Shown here piece by piece: positions 24,699 through 33,336 of a stretch of DNA of 64,000 bases. Both the position numbers and the translations under genes were made by a program. Position 1 is the first letter of the stretch. Every line of letters starts with the position of its first letter. Under the pieces are notes generated by a model that saw only the letters and a program-made list of their open reading frames with translations, made no database searches and had not been told where the DNA came from. Source of the stretch: Saccharopolyspora rhizosphaerae (GTDB lineage Bacteria; Actinomycetota; Actinomycetes; Mycobacteriales; Pseudonocardiaceae); NCBI RefSeq assembly GCF_003931915.1, contig NZ_RSAA01000007.1, positions 62,001 through 126,000 on the forward strand, in the 5' to 3' direction.

Positions 24699-25210
24699 CG
24701 CACGGCCTCCGCGTCGGCTCGGAACCCCAAGTAGGCCCCGCGGTGCCGGGACACGTGCGAGCAGACGTGCAGCGTCTGGCCGCACCCCGAGCAGGTCGTG
24801 CGCTCGCCCGGTGACACCGCCGCTGCGGTGTGGGCGGCGCAGTGCGCGCAGTGCACGACCAGCCGGTCCCGCGAGGTGACCTGGCAGCGGACCTCCTCGT
24901 CCACGGCCCCGGCGGAGATCGCCCGCGCGCGCAGCGCGAGCACGTCGGCCTCCGGGCCGGCCAGCATCAACCGCCACCCGACCCGGGCGTCCCGCAACTC
25001 CGCGTCCAGCGCGTCGAAGGCCTCCTCGGCCCGAGCGGCGTGGACGAGCCGCGCAGGCCGTTCGAGCGCCTCCGCCCAGCCTCGGGTGATCACCGCGGCG
25101 GCCTCGCCGATCCCGATGATCGCGAACCGCGTGCCGCAGGGGTCCACGACCACGGACTCCGGCCACTCGGGCAGGCTGGTCCGCGCCCCCACCGCCATCC
25201 GCTCGTCCAT
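24695..25210 (-). CDS. Dimethylamine monooxygenase subunit DmmA-like protein
   Basis: A 171-residue protein with an N-terminal alpha/beta region containing FAIIGIGEAA and WRLMLAGPEADVLALRARA, and a C-terminal zinc ribbon with two Cys pairs (VHCAHCAAHTAAAV..TTCSGCGQTLHVCSHVSRHRGAYLGF). This two-part layout and the C-terminal HVSRHRGAYLG motif are typical of the DmmA-like family found with DUF3445 proteins. I chose the ATG at 25210, although no strong ribosome-binding site distinguishes it from nearby starts. It follows mftE by 75 bp, the only sizeable gap in this part of the chain, and its stop overlaps the next start. Confidence 0.8.
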   Translation of the reverse strand: MDERMAVGARTSLPEWPESVVVDPCGTRFAIIGIGEAAAVITRGWAEALERPARLVHAARAEEAFDALDAELRDARVGWRLMLAGPEADVLALRARAISAGAVDEEVRCQVTSRDRLVVHCAHCAAHTAAAVSPGERTTCSGCGQTLHVCSHVSRHRGAYLGFRADAEAVR

Positions 25211-25285
25211 CGGCACGAGTACACAGAGCCCGGGCACGGCGTGTCAACCGCGCTCACCCAGGTCACGGCGCAGGCCGGCCGGGGG

Positions 25286-25945
25286 TCACGCCCAGGCGTC
25301 GACAGCGTCGACGAGGCTGCGGGTCCAGGCGTCGAGGATGCGGCGGCCCTCGGCTCCGGTGGCTCCCCGGGGGTCGCCGAGCACGCCGTTGGCCGCGACG
25401 GCGGCCGTTCCTCCGGCGTGCAGGCGGCCGATGAGCTGCGGCAGCGGGTCTGTGGTGCCGGCCTCGGCCCGCTCGAGGTGGACGGTGTGCGGGCGCAGGG
25501 CCAGCATCACCGAGGTCTCGGTGCGCCCGGCGTGGCTGTCGTCGGGAGGGCCCGTGGGAGACCACGCCAACACCCGGCGCCCTTCGGACCGCAGTGTGCG
25601 GACGGCGTTGCGCACGGGCACCGCGTTGCCCCCGTGGCAGGAGACGAGCACGACCCCGGCGAAGGCGTCGGCGGAGCGGCCGAGTTCGGTGAGCAGCAGT
25701 TCGGTCGCCGCCTGCCCGATGGAGACGGTGCCCGGGAACGCGGCGTGCTCGCCGCTGGAGCCGTAGGCGACGGCGGGTGCGACCACCAGGGTCCGCTGCT
25801 CGGCGAGGCGGTCGCACAGGGCGACGGCGATGTCGGTGTCCACAGTGCACGGCAGGTGCGGGCCGTGCTGCTCGGTGGCGCCCACCGGGACCGCGAGCAG
25901 CCGGGGTTCGCCGAGTTCTGGCCAGCTCGTCTCGCCGAGGTTCAC
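25286..25945 (-). CDS. mftE: Mycofactocin precursor peptide peptidase
   Basis: A 219-residue creatininase-family metallopeptidase. In mycofactocin synthesis MftE cleaves the modified precursor before the final Val-Tyr core, releasing AHDP. Metal ligands and signature are intact: VGATEQHGPHLPCTVDTDIA (E26, H28, D37 region), LVSCHGGNAVPV and AGRTETSVML. The GTG at 25945 overlaps the mftF stop (GTGA). Annotated as mftE rather than a generic creatininase because it lies directly downstream of mftF in a locus that also encodes MftA, B and C. Confidence 0.93.
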   Translation of the reverse strand: MNLGETSWPELGEPRLLAVPVGATEQHGPHLPCTVDTDIAVALCDRLAEQRTLVVAPAVAYGSSGEHAAFPGTVSIGQAATELLLTELGRSADAFAGVVLVSCHGGNAVPVRNAVRTLRSEGRRVLAWSPTGPPDDSHAGRTETSVMLALRPHTVHLERAEAGTTDPLPQLIGRLHAGGTAAVAANGVLGDPRGATGAEGRRILDAWTRSLVDAVDAWA

Positions 25946-27285
25946 GCCGGTCCTCCGGTGACCGGGACGCTGCTGCGCCCTCCCCGGTCGGTGAGCACCG
26001 GCCGCAGCGCGGTGGTGCTGCGTTCGCGCAGCACCCCGCGCAACACGCCGCACCCGTAGGCGGCGTCCTCGGCGACGCGGGCGAGGGTGTGCCGGAGCGG
26101 GTCGAGCTCGCGGGGTTCGGTGAGGTGCCGGGCGGCGACGAGCGCGAGCACGACGCGACCGCGCTTGCTCAGCAGCAGCGGTGGGATCGCCAGCGGGGCC
26201 CAGGCGCGTCCGGCGCAGTCGGCGAGGAGCCGTGCGGCGCCGAGGTTCCCGCGAACGGCGAGGGTGATCGACTCGCGGGCGGGGATGCCGAGCGCACCGA
26301 GCTTGCGGGTGAGCAGCACCGCCGCGGCACCGGTGACGGCCAGCGCGAGCCGGGGTCGGCCGAGGGCGATGAGCAGCCAGGTGAGCGCGCTCCACGACGA
26401 GATCCGCGCGGGGGCGACGTGCTCGCCGTGGCGGCTGCCCAGCGGTCCGGCCGAGCAGCCGTAGCCGTAGCGCTGCCGCAGCAGGGCCGGCCAGCTGGGG
26501 CGCGGGGCGTGTTCGACGATCGCGGCGGGTTCGTAGCGGGCCTGGTGGCGGGCGGTGAGCCGCCAGACGAGGTCGACGTCCTCGCCGAAGCGCATGTCCT
26601 CGTCGAACCCGCCGAGTTCGGCGAGGACGGTGGTGCGGATGAGCAGCGCGGCGGTGGGCACGTAGCTGATGCGGCTGCCCGGCACCACCGGACCCGCCTG
26701 GGAGCCCAGGTCCAGCGGGGAGCAGGTGCGCTCGAAGCGCTCCAGCGCCGAAACCCCCTGCCTGCTGCGGACTCTCGGCGCGACGGCGGCGACCTCGGGA
26801 GTGGTGAAGTGCCGCAGGAGGGTGTCCAGCCAGCCGGGCGCGGGGACGGTGTCGGCGTCGAGGAAGGCCACCACCGAGGTGTCGGCGAGCCGCCAGCCGG
26901 CGTTGCGGGCCGCCGCCGGGCCGCGCGGGGTGTCGTGCCGGACGGCGGCGCCGGGCACCGGTGTCGGCGAGCCGTCGTCGACCACGACCACCGCCAGCCC
27001 CTCGACCGCGGCGAGCAGCTCGTCGGGCAGTGCGCCGTGCACGGGGATGACGACGGTGACGTCCCCGGGGCGCAGGCTCGCCGACTCGTGCTCCGGGTGC
27101 ACCATCCCGACCCGCACCAGCCGGTGCGCCAGCGAACTCCCGGTGGTCACCGGCTCACCCGCGAGCCAGCCGTCGAGGAGTTCGGCTCCGCGCGGCGTGA
27201 GCCGCATGATCCGGTACGGCGAGCCGCCCGCGACGGTCCGCCCCTCGTCCCAGCGCTGCAGGCTCGGGTCGGCCACCAGCTTCAT
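25942..27285 (-). CDS. mftF: Mycofactocin glycosyltransferase
   Basis: A 447-residue family-2 glycosyltransferase that oligoglucosylates the mycofactocin core. An N-terminal PqqD-like/RRE-like region (ADPSLQRW.EGRTVAGGSPYRIMRLTPRGAELLDGWL) is followed by the GT2 domain (about residues 75-290) with VVVDDGSPTP, the metal-binding DADTVP, and GEDVDLVWRL; the C-terminal part holds at least two hydrophobic stretches. Start ATG 27285 overlaps the SDR stop (ATGA). Length and order match MftF in other actinomycetes. Confidence 0.92.
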   Translation of the reverse strand: MKLVADPSLQRWDEGRTVAGGSPYRIMRLTPRGAELLDGWLAGEPVTTGSSLAHRLVRVGMVHPEHESASLRPGDVTVVIPVHGALPDELLAAVEGLAVVVVDDGSPTPVPGAAVRHDTPRGPAAARNAGWRLADTSVVAFLDADTVPAPGWLDTLLRHFTTPEVAAVAPRVRSRQGVSALERFERTCSPLDLGSQAGPVVPGSRISYVPTAALLIRTTVLAELGGFDEDMRFGEDVDLVWRLTARHQARYEPAAIVEHAPRPSWPALLRQRYGYGCSAGPLGSRHGEHVAPARISSWSALTWLLIALGRPRLALAVTGAAAVLLTRKLGALGIPARESITLAVRGNLGAARLLADCAGRAWAPLAIPPLLLSKRGRVVLALVAARHLTEPRELDPLRHTLARVAEDAAYGCGVLRGVLRERSTTALRPVLTDRGGRSSVPVTGGPA

Positions 27286-28064
27286 GCCGTGAAGCCTCCG
27301 TCCGCGTGCACGACGGTGCCGGTGATGGCGGAGGCGCGCTCGTCGCACAGCCAGCACACGGCGGCGGCGACCTCCTCCGGCTCCAGCAGGCGTTCGACGA
27401 CCTGGTGGGTCGCGAACTCCTCGACGTCGTCGAGGTCGTAGTAGCCGGCGGTGGCGGTGAGCATGTCGGTGCGGGTCGAGCCCGGCGACACGGCGGTGGC
27501 GTTGATCCCGGTCCCGCGCAGGTCGGTGGCCAGTCCCCGGACCAGCCCGACGACCGCGTGCTTGGCCGCGTTGTAGCCGGCGAGGTGGTAGAGCCCCCGG
27601 TGCGCGGCGGCTGAGGCCAGCGCGACGAAGCGGCCCGAGCGTGGTTCCGGGCGGCGCAGCATCGCCGGAACGGCGGCGCGGGCCAGGTGGGCCACGCCGC
27701 GGACGTCGATGTCGAGGAGCAGGTCGAGCTCGGCCTCCGGGGTCTCCCACAGCGGCGTTCCCCCGGCCATGACCGCGGCCGCGCCGACCGCGGCGTCGAG
27801 CCCGCCGAACTCGTCCTCGGCGACCCGGACAGCCTCGGCGAGCGCGGCCGCGTCGCGGACGTCGGCGACGACCTCGCGCACCGCGCCGGGGTGCTGTTCG
27901 GCGAGCTCCCGCAGCTGCTCGCGGGTGCCGAGCGGGTACGGCACGCCGGGCAGGTCGGCGCAGACGTCGAGGGCGACGACGTTCCAGCCTTCGCTCGCGA
28001 GCCGCCGCACCACGGCGGCGCCCACGCCGCGGGCGGCTCCGGTGACGATCGCGACGCGGCTCAT
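27282..28064 (-). CDS. Mycofactocin-coupled SDR family oxidoreductase
   Basis: A 260-residue short-chain dehydrogenase of the mycofactocin-associated subfamily. It has VTGAARGVGAAVVRRL (residues 7-22), the long insert after the second strand that marks the subfamily (LDVCADLPGVPYPLGTREQL), catalytic serine in LASAAAHRG and YNAAKHAVVG. In this subfamily bound NAD is thought not to exchange with the pool, so it is recycled by mycofactocin as acceptor. The substrate is an alcohol of unknown identity. It overlaps both neighbours by 4 bp (ATGA), so it is translated with ETF beta and mftF. Confidence 0.9.
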   Translation of the reverse strand: MSRVAIVTGAARGVGAAVVRRLASEGWNVVALDVCADLPGVPYPLGTREQLRELAEQHPGAVREVVADVRDAAALAEAVRVAEDEFGGLDAAVGAAAVMAGGTPLWETPEAELDLLLDIDVRGVAHLARAAVPAMLRRPEPRSGRFVALASAAAHRGLYHLAGYNAAKHAVVGLVRGLATDLRGTGINATAVSPGSTRTDMLTATAGYYDLDDVEEFATHQVVERLLEPEEVAAAVCWLCDERASAITGTVVHADGGFTA

Positions 28065-28888
28065 GGGCGGTACCCGTGCCGTTCCAGGTAGGACAGCAGC
28101 TCGTCGGCCGCTTCGGCGGCGTCGAGCGGACCGACGACGGTCGGCGGGGTGCGGTCGACCAGCGCTCCGGTCAGCTCCAGCACCCGCTGGTGCGCGCTGT
28201 GCCCGCTGGGGGGCGGGCATGCGCGCGGTCGCGGACGCCGGGCGCGGGTGCTGACGACGTCGCCCCGGGGAGGCGCGGGCGTCCACGGCACCACGTCGAT
28301 CTCGGCGTCCTGCGCGGCGAGCACCGCCGGGAGCGAGGCGCGGCGCAACCGCAGGCCGCCTTCCACGGAGACCACGGCGGGGCTGGGCAGCCGCAGGACC
28401 TCGCGGGCGCCCCGGTCGAGGCGGCGGTGGGCCAGCAGCCGATCGCCGTCGAGTTCGAGGTGGAGCACGCCGAGCGCTTGGGCGGCACCGAGGTGGGCGG
28501 CGAGGAACGCGGGGGTGGCTCCCGTCCCGCCGTCGGCGGACCGGTCGCCGCACAGCACCAGGTCCGCGTCGGCGGCAGCGGCGGCCAGGGCGTCGGCGGC
28601 GGATCCGCCGTGCGCCACCGCGTGGGGTTCGCACGGCGTGTCGAGGTCGATGCGGGTCGCCCGGTGGGCTCCGGCTGCGAGCGCGTCCCGCACTCCCCCC
28701 TCCGCGTCGGCCGGGCCTGCGGTGATGGCGTGCACCTGACCGCCGGTGCGCTCGGCCAGCCGGAGCGCGTGCTCCAACGCCGCGTGCTCGGCGGGGGTCT
28801 CGCCCCGGTGCCCGCTTCCCAGCGCGCCGGTGAGCGGGTCCACCTCGACCCGCTGCCAGGACCGGCTCACAGCCACTGCGACGCGCAC
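28061..28888 (-). CDS. Electron transfer flavoprotein, beta subunit (mycofactocin-associated)
   Basis: A 275-residue ETF beta-like protein: MRVAVAVSRSWQRVEVDP, AAEHAALEHALRLAERTGGQVHAITAGP, ADLVLCGDRSADGGTGATPAFLAAHLG and VVSVEGGLRLRRASLPAVLAA are the expected folds of the adenine-nucleotide alpha-hydrolase-like domain. The C-terminal 60 residues are rich in Arg and Pro and less conserved. It forms a heterodimer with the ETF alpha subunit encoded two genes earlier. A GTG starts 4 bp after fixX; the stop overlaps the SDR start. Confidence 0.87.
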   Translation of the reverse strand: MRVAVAVSRSWQRVEVDPLTGALGSGHRGETPAEHAALEHALRLAERTGGQVHAITAGPADAEGGVRDALAAGAHRATRIDLDTPCEPHAVAHGGSAADALAAAAADADLVLCGDRSADGGTGATPAFLAAHLGAAQALGVLHLELDGDRLLAHRRLDRGAREVLRLPSPAVVSVEGGLRLRRASLPAVLAAQDAEIDVVPWTPAPPRGDVVSTRARRPRPRACPPPSGHSAHQRVLELTGALVDRTPPTVVGPLDAAEAADELLSYLERHGYRP

Positions 28889-28892
28889 GTCC

Positions 28893-29180
28893 TCACCCCT
28901 TCCGGAACACGACGCCGTGACCGCCGTCGGGGTAGGTCCAGCTGATGGCGCCCACGTTGTTGCAGATCTGGTAGCAGGTGCCGCACTCGAAGCACTGCTC
29001 GTAGTTGAACAGGATGCCGCCGTCGCCGGTGGGCACGAACAGCTTCGCGGGGCAGGCCGACACGCAGGCCTGGGTGGTGCAGGAGCGGCAGACCTCGGTG
29101 TCGACGGTGATGTGCGCGCGCTCGCCGACGTCGAAGTCGACGGTGCCCATGCGGTCCTCGAACGAGATGCCCCGGTACAT
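28893..29180 (-). CDS. FixX-like ferredoxin
   Basis: A 95-residue ferredoxin-like protein with Cys clusters CRSCTTQACVSACP and CFECGTCYQIC, sufficient for one 4Fe-4S cluster and probably a partial second, and the FixX ending GAISWTYPDGGHGVVFRKG. FixX partners FixC in electron transfer from ETF to quinone. The ATG at 29180 follows GAGGAGGCGATC. It lies between fixC and ETF beta on a continuous transcript. Confidence 0.92.
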   Translation of the reverse strand: MYRGISFEDRMGTVDFDVGERAHITVDTEVCRSCTTQACVSACPAKLFVPTGDGGILFNYEQCFECGTCYQICNNVGAISWTYPDGGHGVVFRKG

Positions 29181-29190
29181 GATCGCCTCC

Positions 29191-30477
29191 TCAGCCGAAG
29201 GTCCGCAGACCGGTCCAGGCGTCAGCGGCCAGTTGCCGCAGGCGGACGCCGTGCCGGGCGGCGGTGTCCCGGAAGAGCTTGCCCAGACCGGGTTTCGGCG
29301 CCGGGTTGCCGACGGTGAACACGCCCTGGGCGAAGTCGCAGAGCACCTTCGGGTACTGCTGCTGCACCCGGTCGGAGAGGACCAGGCCGGGCGCGCGTTG
29401 CAGCCGCTTGTGGTCGGCGAGCACGAAGTTCCCCTCGAGCCGCTGCCGGTAGCCCTCGAGCCCACCGCCGTTCTCGACGGCTTCGGCCGCGGTGCGGCCC
29501 GCTGCGAGACCGGACCCGAGGGCGAAGTTGACGCCCTCGAGCCAGATCCCGGCCGCCAGGCACATCGCCGCCGCGTCACCGGTGACGAGCATCCCCGGGG
29601 TGGACAGCGGTGGCATGCTGCGGTACCCGCCCTCGGGGATGAGGTGCGCGGAGTACTCCTTGAGCTCAGCGCCGCGCAGGTAGGGCGCGATGGCGGGGTG
29701 GGCCTTGAGGTCGGCGAGCACGTCCTCGGGGCGCCGGCCGGATTCGGCGAGGCCGGTCAGCGAGAGGACGACGCCGACGCTGACCGTGTCGCGGTTGGTG
29801 TAGAGGAACCCGCCGCCGGCGATCTCGCCCGTGCCGCCGAGGACCTCGAAGTCCGCGCCCTGGTCCCCGCTGAGCTGGAAGCGCTCGTCGATGGTTCCGC
29901 GCGGCAACGACAGGGTCTCCTTGACGCCGAGCGTCTGGTGCTCGGGGTCGGTCCCGGGCAGCAGCCCGGCCTGCTTGGCGAGGAAGGAGTTGACGCCGTC
30001 GGCGGCGATGACCACGCGCGCGCGGATGTCGCCGTCGGGCCGGTCGGTGCGCACGCCGACGACGCGGCCGTCCTCCCGCAGCACGTCGGTGGCCACCGTG
30101 GAGGTCACCAGCCGCGCACCCGCCTCGACGGCCTTGCCCGCCAGCCACGAGTCGAAGTCCGCGCGGTAGGTGGTCATGCCGTTGTAGGGCGCGCTGCCCC
30201 AGTCCTCGGTGCGGAAGTCGACGGTGAGGGCTTGGTGGTCGGTGAGCACCATCGTGCTGCGGCGGGTCACCCAGCGCTGCACCGGCACCTCGCGCCACCA
30301 CTCGGGCAGCACCTCGTCGAGGACCCGGCCGTAGACGACACCGCCGTAGACGTTCTTGGAGCCGGGGAACGGCCCGCGTTCGAGCAGGATGACGCTGCGC
30401 CCGGCGCGGGCGAGTTCGAGCGCGGCGGCCGATCCGGCGGGACCGGCGCCGACCACCACGGCGTCCACTTCAGGCAT
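29191..30477 (-). CDS. FixC-like ETF-quinone oxidoreductase flavoprotein
   Basis: A 428-residue FAD protein of the FixC/geranylgeranyl-reductase family: the FAD-binding GAGPAGSAAALELARAG (residues 10-26), GVVYGRVLDEVLPEW, the ribose-binding VVIAADGVNSFLAKQAG and the second FAD motif VTGDAAAMCLAAGIWLEGVNFALGSG. Together with FixX it would hand electrons from ETF to menaquinone at the membrane. The start overlaps the ETF alpha stop by 8 bp. NCBI family names use 'mycofactocin-associated' for this gene set; the exact electron donor has not been shown. Confidence 0.92.
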   Translation of the reverse strand: MPEVDAVVVGAGPAGSAAALELARAGRSVILLERGPFPGSKNVYGGVVYGRVLDEVLPEWWREVPVQRWVTRRSTMVLTDHQALTVDFRTEDWGSAPYNGMTTYRADFDSWLAGKAVEAGARLVTSTVATDVLREDGRVVGVRTDRPDGDIRARVVIAADGVNSFLAKQAGLLPGTDPEHQTLGVKETLSLPRGTIDERFQLSGDQGADFEVLGGTGEIAGGGFLYTNRDTVSVGVVLSLTGLAESGRRPEDVLADLKAHPAIAPYLRGAELKEYSAHLIPEGGYRSMPPLSTPGMLVTGDAAAMCLAAGIWLEGVNFALGSGLAAGRTAAEAVENGGGLEGYRQRLEGNFVLADHKRLQRAPGLVLSDRVQQQYPKVLCDFAQGVFTVGNPAPKPGLGKLFRDTAARHGVRLRQLAADAWTGLRTFG

Positions 30478-31396
30478 CTCGTCTCCGGCGGTCGAGTTCG
30501 CGCAGGACTTCGGGGGCGTCGGCGATGATGCCGAGGTCGGCCATCGCCGTCATCGGGCAGGACGGGTCGGTGTTGATGCTGACGACGTGCTCGGGCCGGC
30601 CCAGGCCTCCGGTGTGCTGGGTGGCGCCGGAGATGCCGAAGGCGACGTAGAGCTCGGGGTCGACGACGACACCGGTGGTGCCGATCTGCCGGTCGTGCCC
30701 GGCCCACCCGGCGTCGGTGACCACCCGGGTTGCTCCGGCGGAGGCGCCGAGCCAGGCGGCGACCGCGGTGAGCGTGCGCATCACGGCGGCTCCGTCCTCA
30801 CCGCGCCGCACCAGCCCGGCTCCGCCGCCGAGGATGCGACCGGCTTCGGTGAGCTCCACGGTCTCCGGTTCGGGGTCGCGGACCTCGACCAGCTCGACGT
30901 CGAGCACCTCGGCCGGTGCCGCGGTGATCTCGACGGGTTCTGGTGGTGCGAGGGGTCGGCCGACGCCGCGCACACCCGGTGCGAGGGTGACGACCACCGG
31001 CCCGTCGAAGCGGACCCGCAGCTCCACCGCGTCGTCCACCCTGGACAGGTCCGCGGTGCTCGTCCCGCAGCGCACCGCACCGGCGTGCAGCGGTCTGCCG
31101 GTCGTGAAGGCCAGGCGGGGTGCGAGGTCGCGTCCGTCGGGCGAGGCGGGCAGCAGCACCACCCGCACCTCGTCGAGCAGCGGTGCCAGCGTCGCGGCAA
31201 GCGAACCGGGCACGACGTGCGAGGATTCGACGGTCCAGGTGGCGCGAGCGGCCGTGAGCTCCTTCGCGGCGCGGACCGTGCCCGTGCCGGTGAGCAGCAC
31301 CGCGCCGCCGGCTTCGGCGACGGTCTCGTCGGCGCCTGAGGGCAGTGCGCCGTCGCGGACGACGACGACCGCCAGCACCTCGGGCAGCGCGTTCAC
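30470..31396 (-). CDS. Electron transfer flavoprotein, alpha subunit (mycofactocin-associated)
   Basis: A 308-residue ETF alpha protein. The C-terminal FAD domain is clear (ILGGGAGLVRRGEDGA, VVTDAGWAGHDRQIGTTGVVVDPELYVAFGISGATQHTGGLG, VVSINTDPSCPMTAMADLGIIAD, about residues 185-295). The GTG at 31396 overlaps the stop of the OYE gene before it (GTGA). It accepts electrons from a flavoprotein dehydrogenase and delivers them to FixC-like ETF-QO; the two OYE proteins directly upstream are plausible donors. Confidence 0.92.
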   Translation of the reverse strand: MNALPEVLAVVVVRDGALPSGADETVAEAGGAVLLTGTGTVRAAKELTAARATWTVESSHVVPGSLAATLAPLLDEVRVVLLPASPDGRDLAPRLAFTTGRPLHAGAVRCGTSTADLSRVDDAVELRVRFDGPVVVTLAPGVRGVGRPLAPPEPVEITAAPAEVLDVELVEVRDPEPETVELTEAGRILGGGAGLVRRGEDGAAVMRTLTAVAAWLGASAGATRVVTDAGWAGHDRQIGTTGVVVDPELYVAFGISGATQHTGGLGRPEHVVSINTDPSCPMTAMADLGIIADAPEVLRELDRRRRDA

Positions 31397-33336
31397 AGTC
31401 CCACCGCCACTCGGTGCCCTTCGACCACGGCCGCGTGGGCGCGGCGCGGTGCGAGGCAGTCCCCGACGCGGTGCACCGGGAACGGCGCGTCGCGCAGCTC
31501 GTGCCACAGCTCCTCGACCGGGCTCTGGTGCACCGCGCACACCACCCAGTCGAAGGTGAACTCACCGGTCTCGCCGGTGGTGTGCTTGAGGATCTGCAGC
31601 GACACCCGCTCGCCCTCGGCGGAGGCGGCCATCACGACCTCGTCGGTGCGCTGCCCGATCCCCTTGGCGTGCGCGCGGATCTGGAAGGTCTCCATGTCCA
31701 GCGTGACGCCCAGGTCCTGGCAGACGACCATGCCCGGGGTGCTGATCTGCACCCGGCAGCCCCGGTCGGCCAGCAGCTCGGCGACCGACGAGGCCTGGTG
31801 GAAGCCGAGCTCGTCGACGACGAGCACGTCGCCTTCCGGGGACGCGCCTCCGGCGAGCACGTCCCGGACGTCGACGACGCGCTCGAGGTCACCGGCCCAG
31901 TGCGGTGGTTGCGGGCGCGCTCCGGTGGCCAGCACGACGGCGTCGGGGTGCTCCTCGCGCAGCAGCTGCGCGGTGGCCTCGACGCCGGTCTTGACGTCGA
32001 CCCCGTGGCGCTCGCACTCGGCGCGCAAGTTCCGCACGATGTCGAGGAATTCGGCGCGTCCCGGCACGCTCGCGGCTTGTGCGACCTGCCCGCCGGTCTC
32101 GGCGGCCCGTTCGAAGAGCGTGACGTGGTGGCCGCGTTCGGCGGCGGTGGCCGCGGCCTGCAGCCCGGCCGGTCCGCCGCCGGCCACCAGCACCCGGTGC
32201 CGCCTGCGCGGCATCGGCAGCACGGTGGACTCCCGTCCCGTGCGCGGGTTCTCGATGCAGCCGAGCCAGCGGTTGAGGCCCATCCGCCCGACGCACTCCT
32301 GGTTGCAGGACAGGCACGTGCGGATGTCGGTGGCGTGCCCGGAACGCGCCTTGGCGGCGAAGTCCGCGTCGGCGATCTGCCCGCGCACCACGCCGACCAG
32401 GTCGCAGTGCCCCTCCTCCAGGGCTCGCTCGGCCTGCAGCGGGTCCTTGATGCGTCCGACGCCGACGACCGGCAGGTCCACCGCCTGCCGGATGGCGTTG
32501 GAGATGAACAACGCGTACCCCGGCGGGATGGCCATCGAGGCCTCGATCATGTACAGCGTCGAGGTGGCCACGCCGATCGAGGTGTTGATGTAGTCGACCT
32601 GGCCGGTCGCCTCCACCATCCGGGCGACCTCGACCGCCTCGTCGATGGTGGTGCCGCCTTCGATGAGCTCGTCACCGCAGATCCGCACGCCGAGCGCCCG
32701 GTCCGGGCCGAGGGCCTCGCGGACCGCAGCGATGATCTCCAGCAGGATGCGGGCCCGCCCGGCCAGCGAACCCCCGTACTCGTCGGTGCGCTTGTTGGTG
32801 GCCGGGGACAGGAACCCGCGGACGATCGAGGAGTGCGAGCACTGCAGCTCCACGCCGTCGAAACCGCCTTCCGCGCAGTGCGCCGCCACGGTGCCGTACC
32901 CGGCGACGACCTCCGCGATCTCGCGGGGGTCGATGGCCTTGGGCACTTCGCGGAACATCGGGTCCGGCACCGCCGAGGGCGCCCACACCGGCAGCCGCGA
33001 GTACATCGAGGACGCCTGCCCGCCGTTGTGGTTGAGCTGCGCGAAGATCGGCGTCCCGTGAGCGTGCACGGCCTCGGTGATGCGCCGGTACCCCGGGATG
33101 ACCGAGGGGTGGAAGCCGTGGATGAGCTTCTCGTAGGGCCAGTCGGTCGGGTGGGTCGAGTGCTCTTCGGTGATCACCAGCCCGGCGCCCCCCGCGGCGC
33201 GCGCCGCGTAATAAGCGGCGTGCTGCTCGCTGGGGTGGCCGTCCTCCGCGTAGTTGGTGAGGTGCGCGGAGAACACGATGCGGTTCGACACCGTCACCGG
33301 ACCCAGCCGCAGCGGGGAGAACAGGTAGCGGCTCAT
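31393..33336 (-). CDS. Mycofactocin-system FadH/OYE-type iron-sulfur flavoprotein
   Basis: A 647-residue protein with the architecture of 2,4-dienoyl-CoA reductase, dimethylamine dehydrogenase and trimethylamine dehydrogenase: an FMN-binding OYE barrel (about residues 1-340; FAQLNHNGGQASS, GFDGVELQCSHSSIVRGFLSP), a 4Fe-4S site C-x2-C-x3-C-x11-C (CLSCNQEC...GC, about 345-365), then a Rossmann FAD/ADP domain (VAGGGPAGLQAAATAAERGH) and a second nucleotide-binding domain. It overlaps its paralogue by 4 bp and ETF alpha by 4 bp. Such enzymes in the amine-oxidising branch reduce ETF directly. The substrate is not known. Confidence 0.9.
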   Translation of the reverse strand: MSRYLFSPLRLGPVTVSNRIVFSAHLTNYAEDGHPSEQHAAYYAARAAGGAGLVITEEHSTHPTDWPYEKLIHGFHPSVIPGYRRITEAVHAHGTPIFAQLNHNGGQASSMYSRLPVWAPSAVPDPMFREVPKAIDPREIAEVVAGYGTVAAHCAEGGFDGVELQCSHSSIVRGFLSPATNKRTDEYGGSLAGRARILLEIIAAVREALGPDRALGVRICGDELIEGGTTIDEAVEVARMVEATGQVDYINTSIGVATSTLYMIEASMAIPPGYALFISNAIRQAVDLPVVGVGRIKDPLQAERALEEGHCDLVGVVRGQIADADFAAKARSGHATDIRTCLSCNQECVGRMGLNRWLGCIENPRTGRESTVLPMPRRRHRVLVAGGGPAGLQAAATAAERGHHVTLFERAAETGGQVAQAASVPGRAEFLDIVRNLRAECERHGVDVKTGVEATAQLLREEHPDAVVLATGARPQPPHWAGDLERVVDVRDVLAGGASPEGDVLVVDELGFHQASSVAELLADRGCRVQISTPGMVVCQDLGVTLDMETFQIRAHAKGIGQRTDEVVMAASAEGERVSLQILKHTTGETGEFTFDWVVCAVHQSPVEELWHELRDAPFPVHRVGDCLAPRRAHAAVVEGHRVAVGL

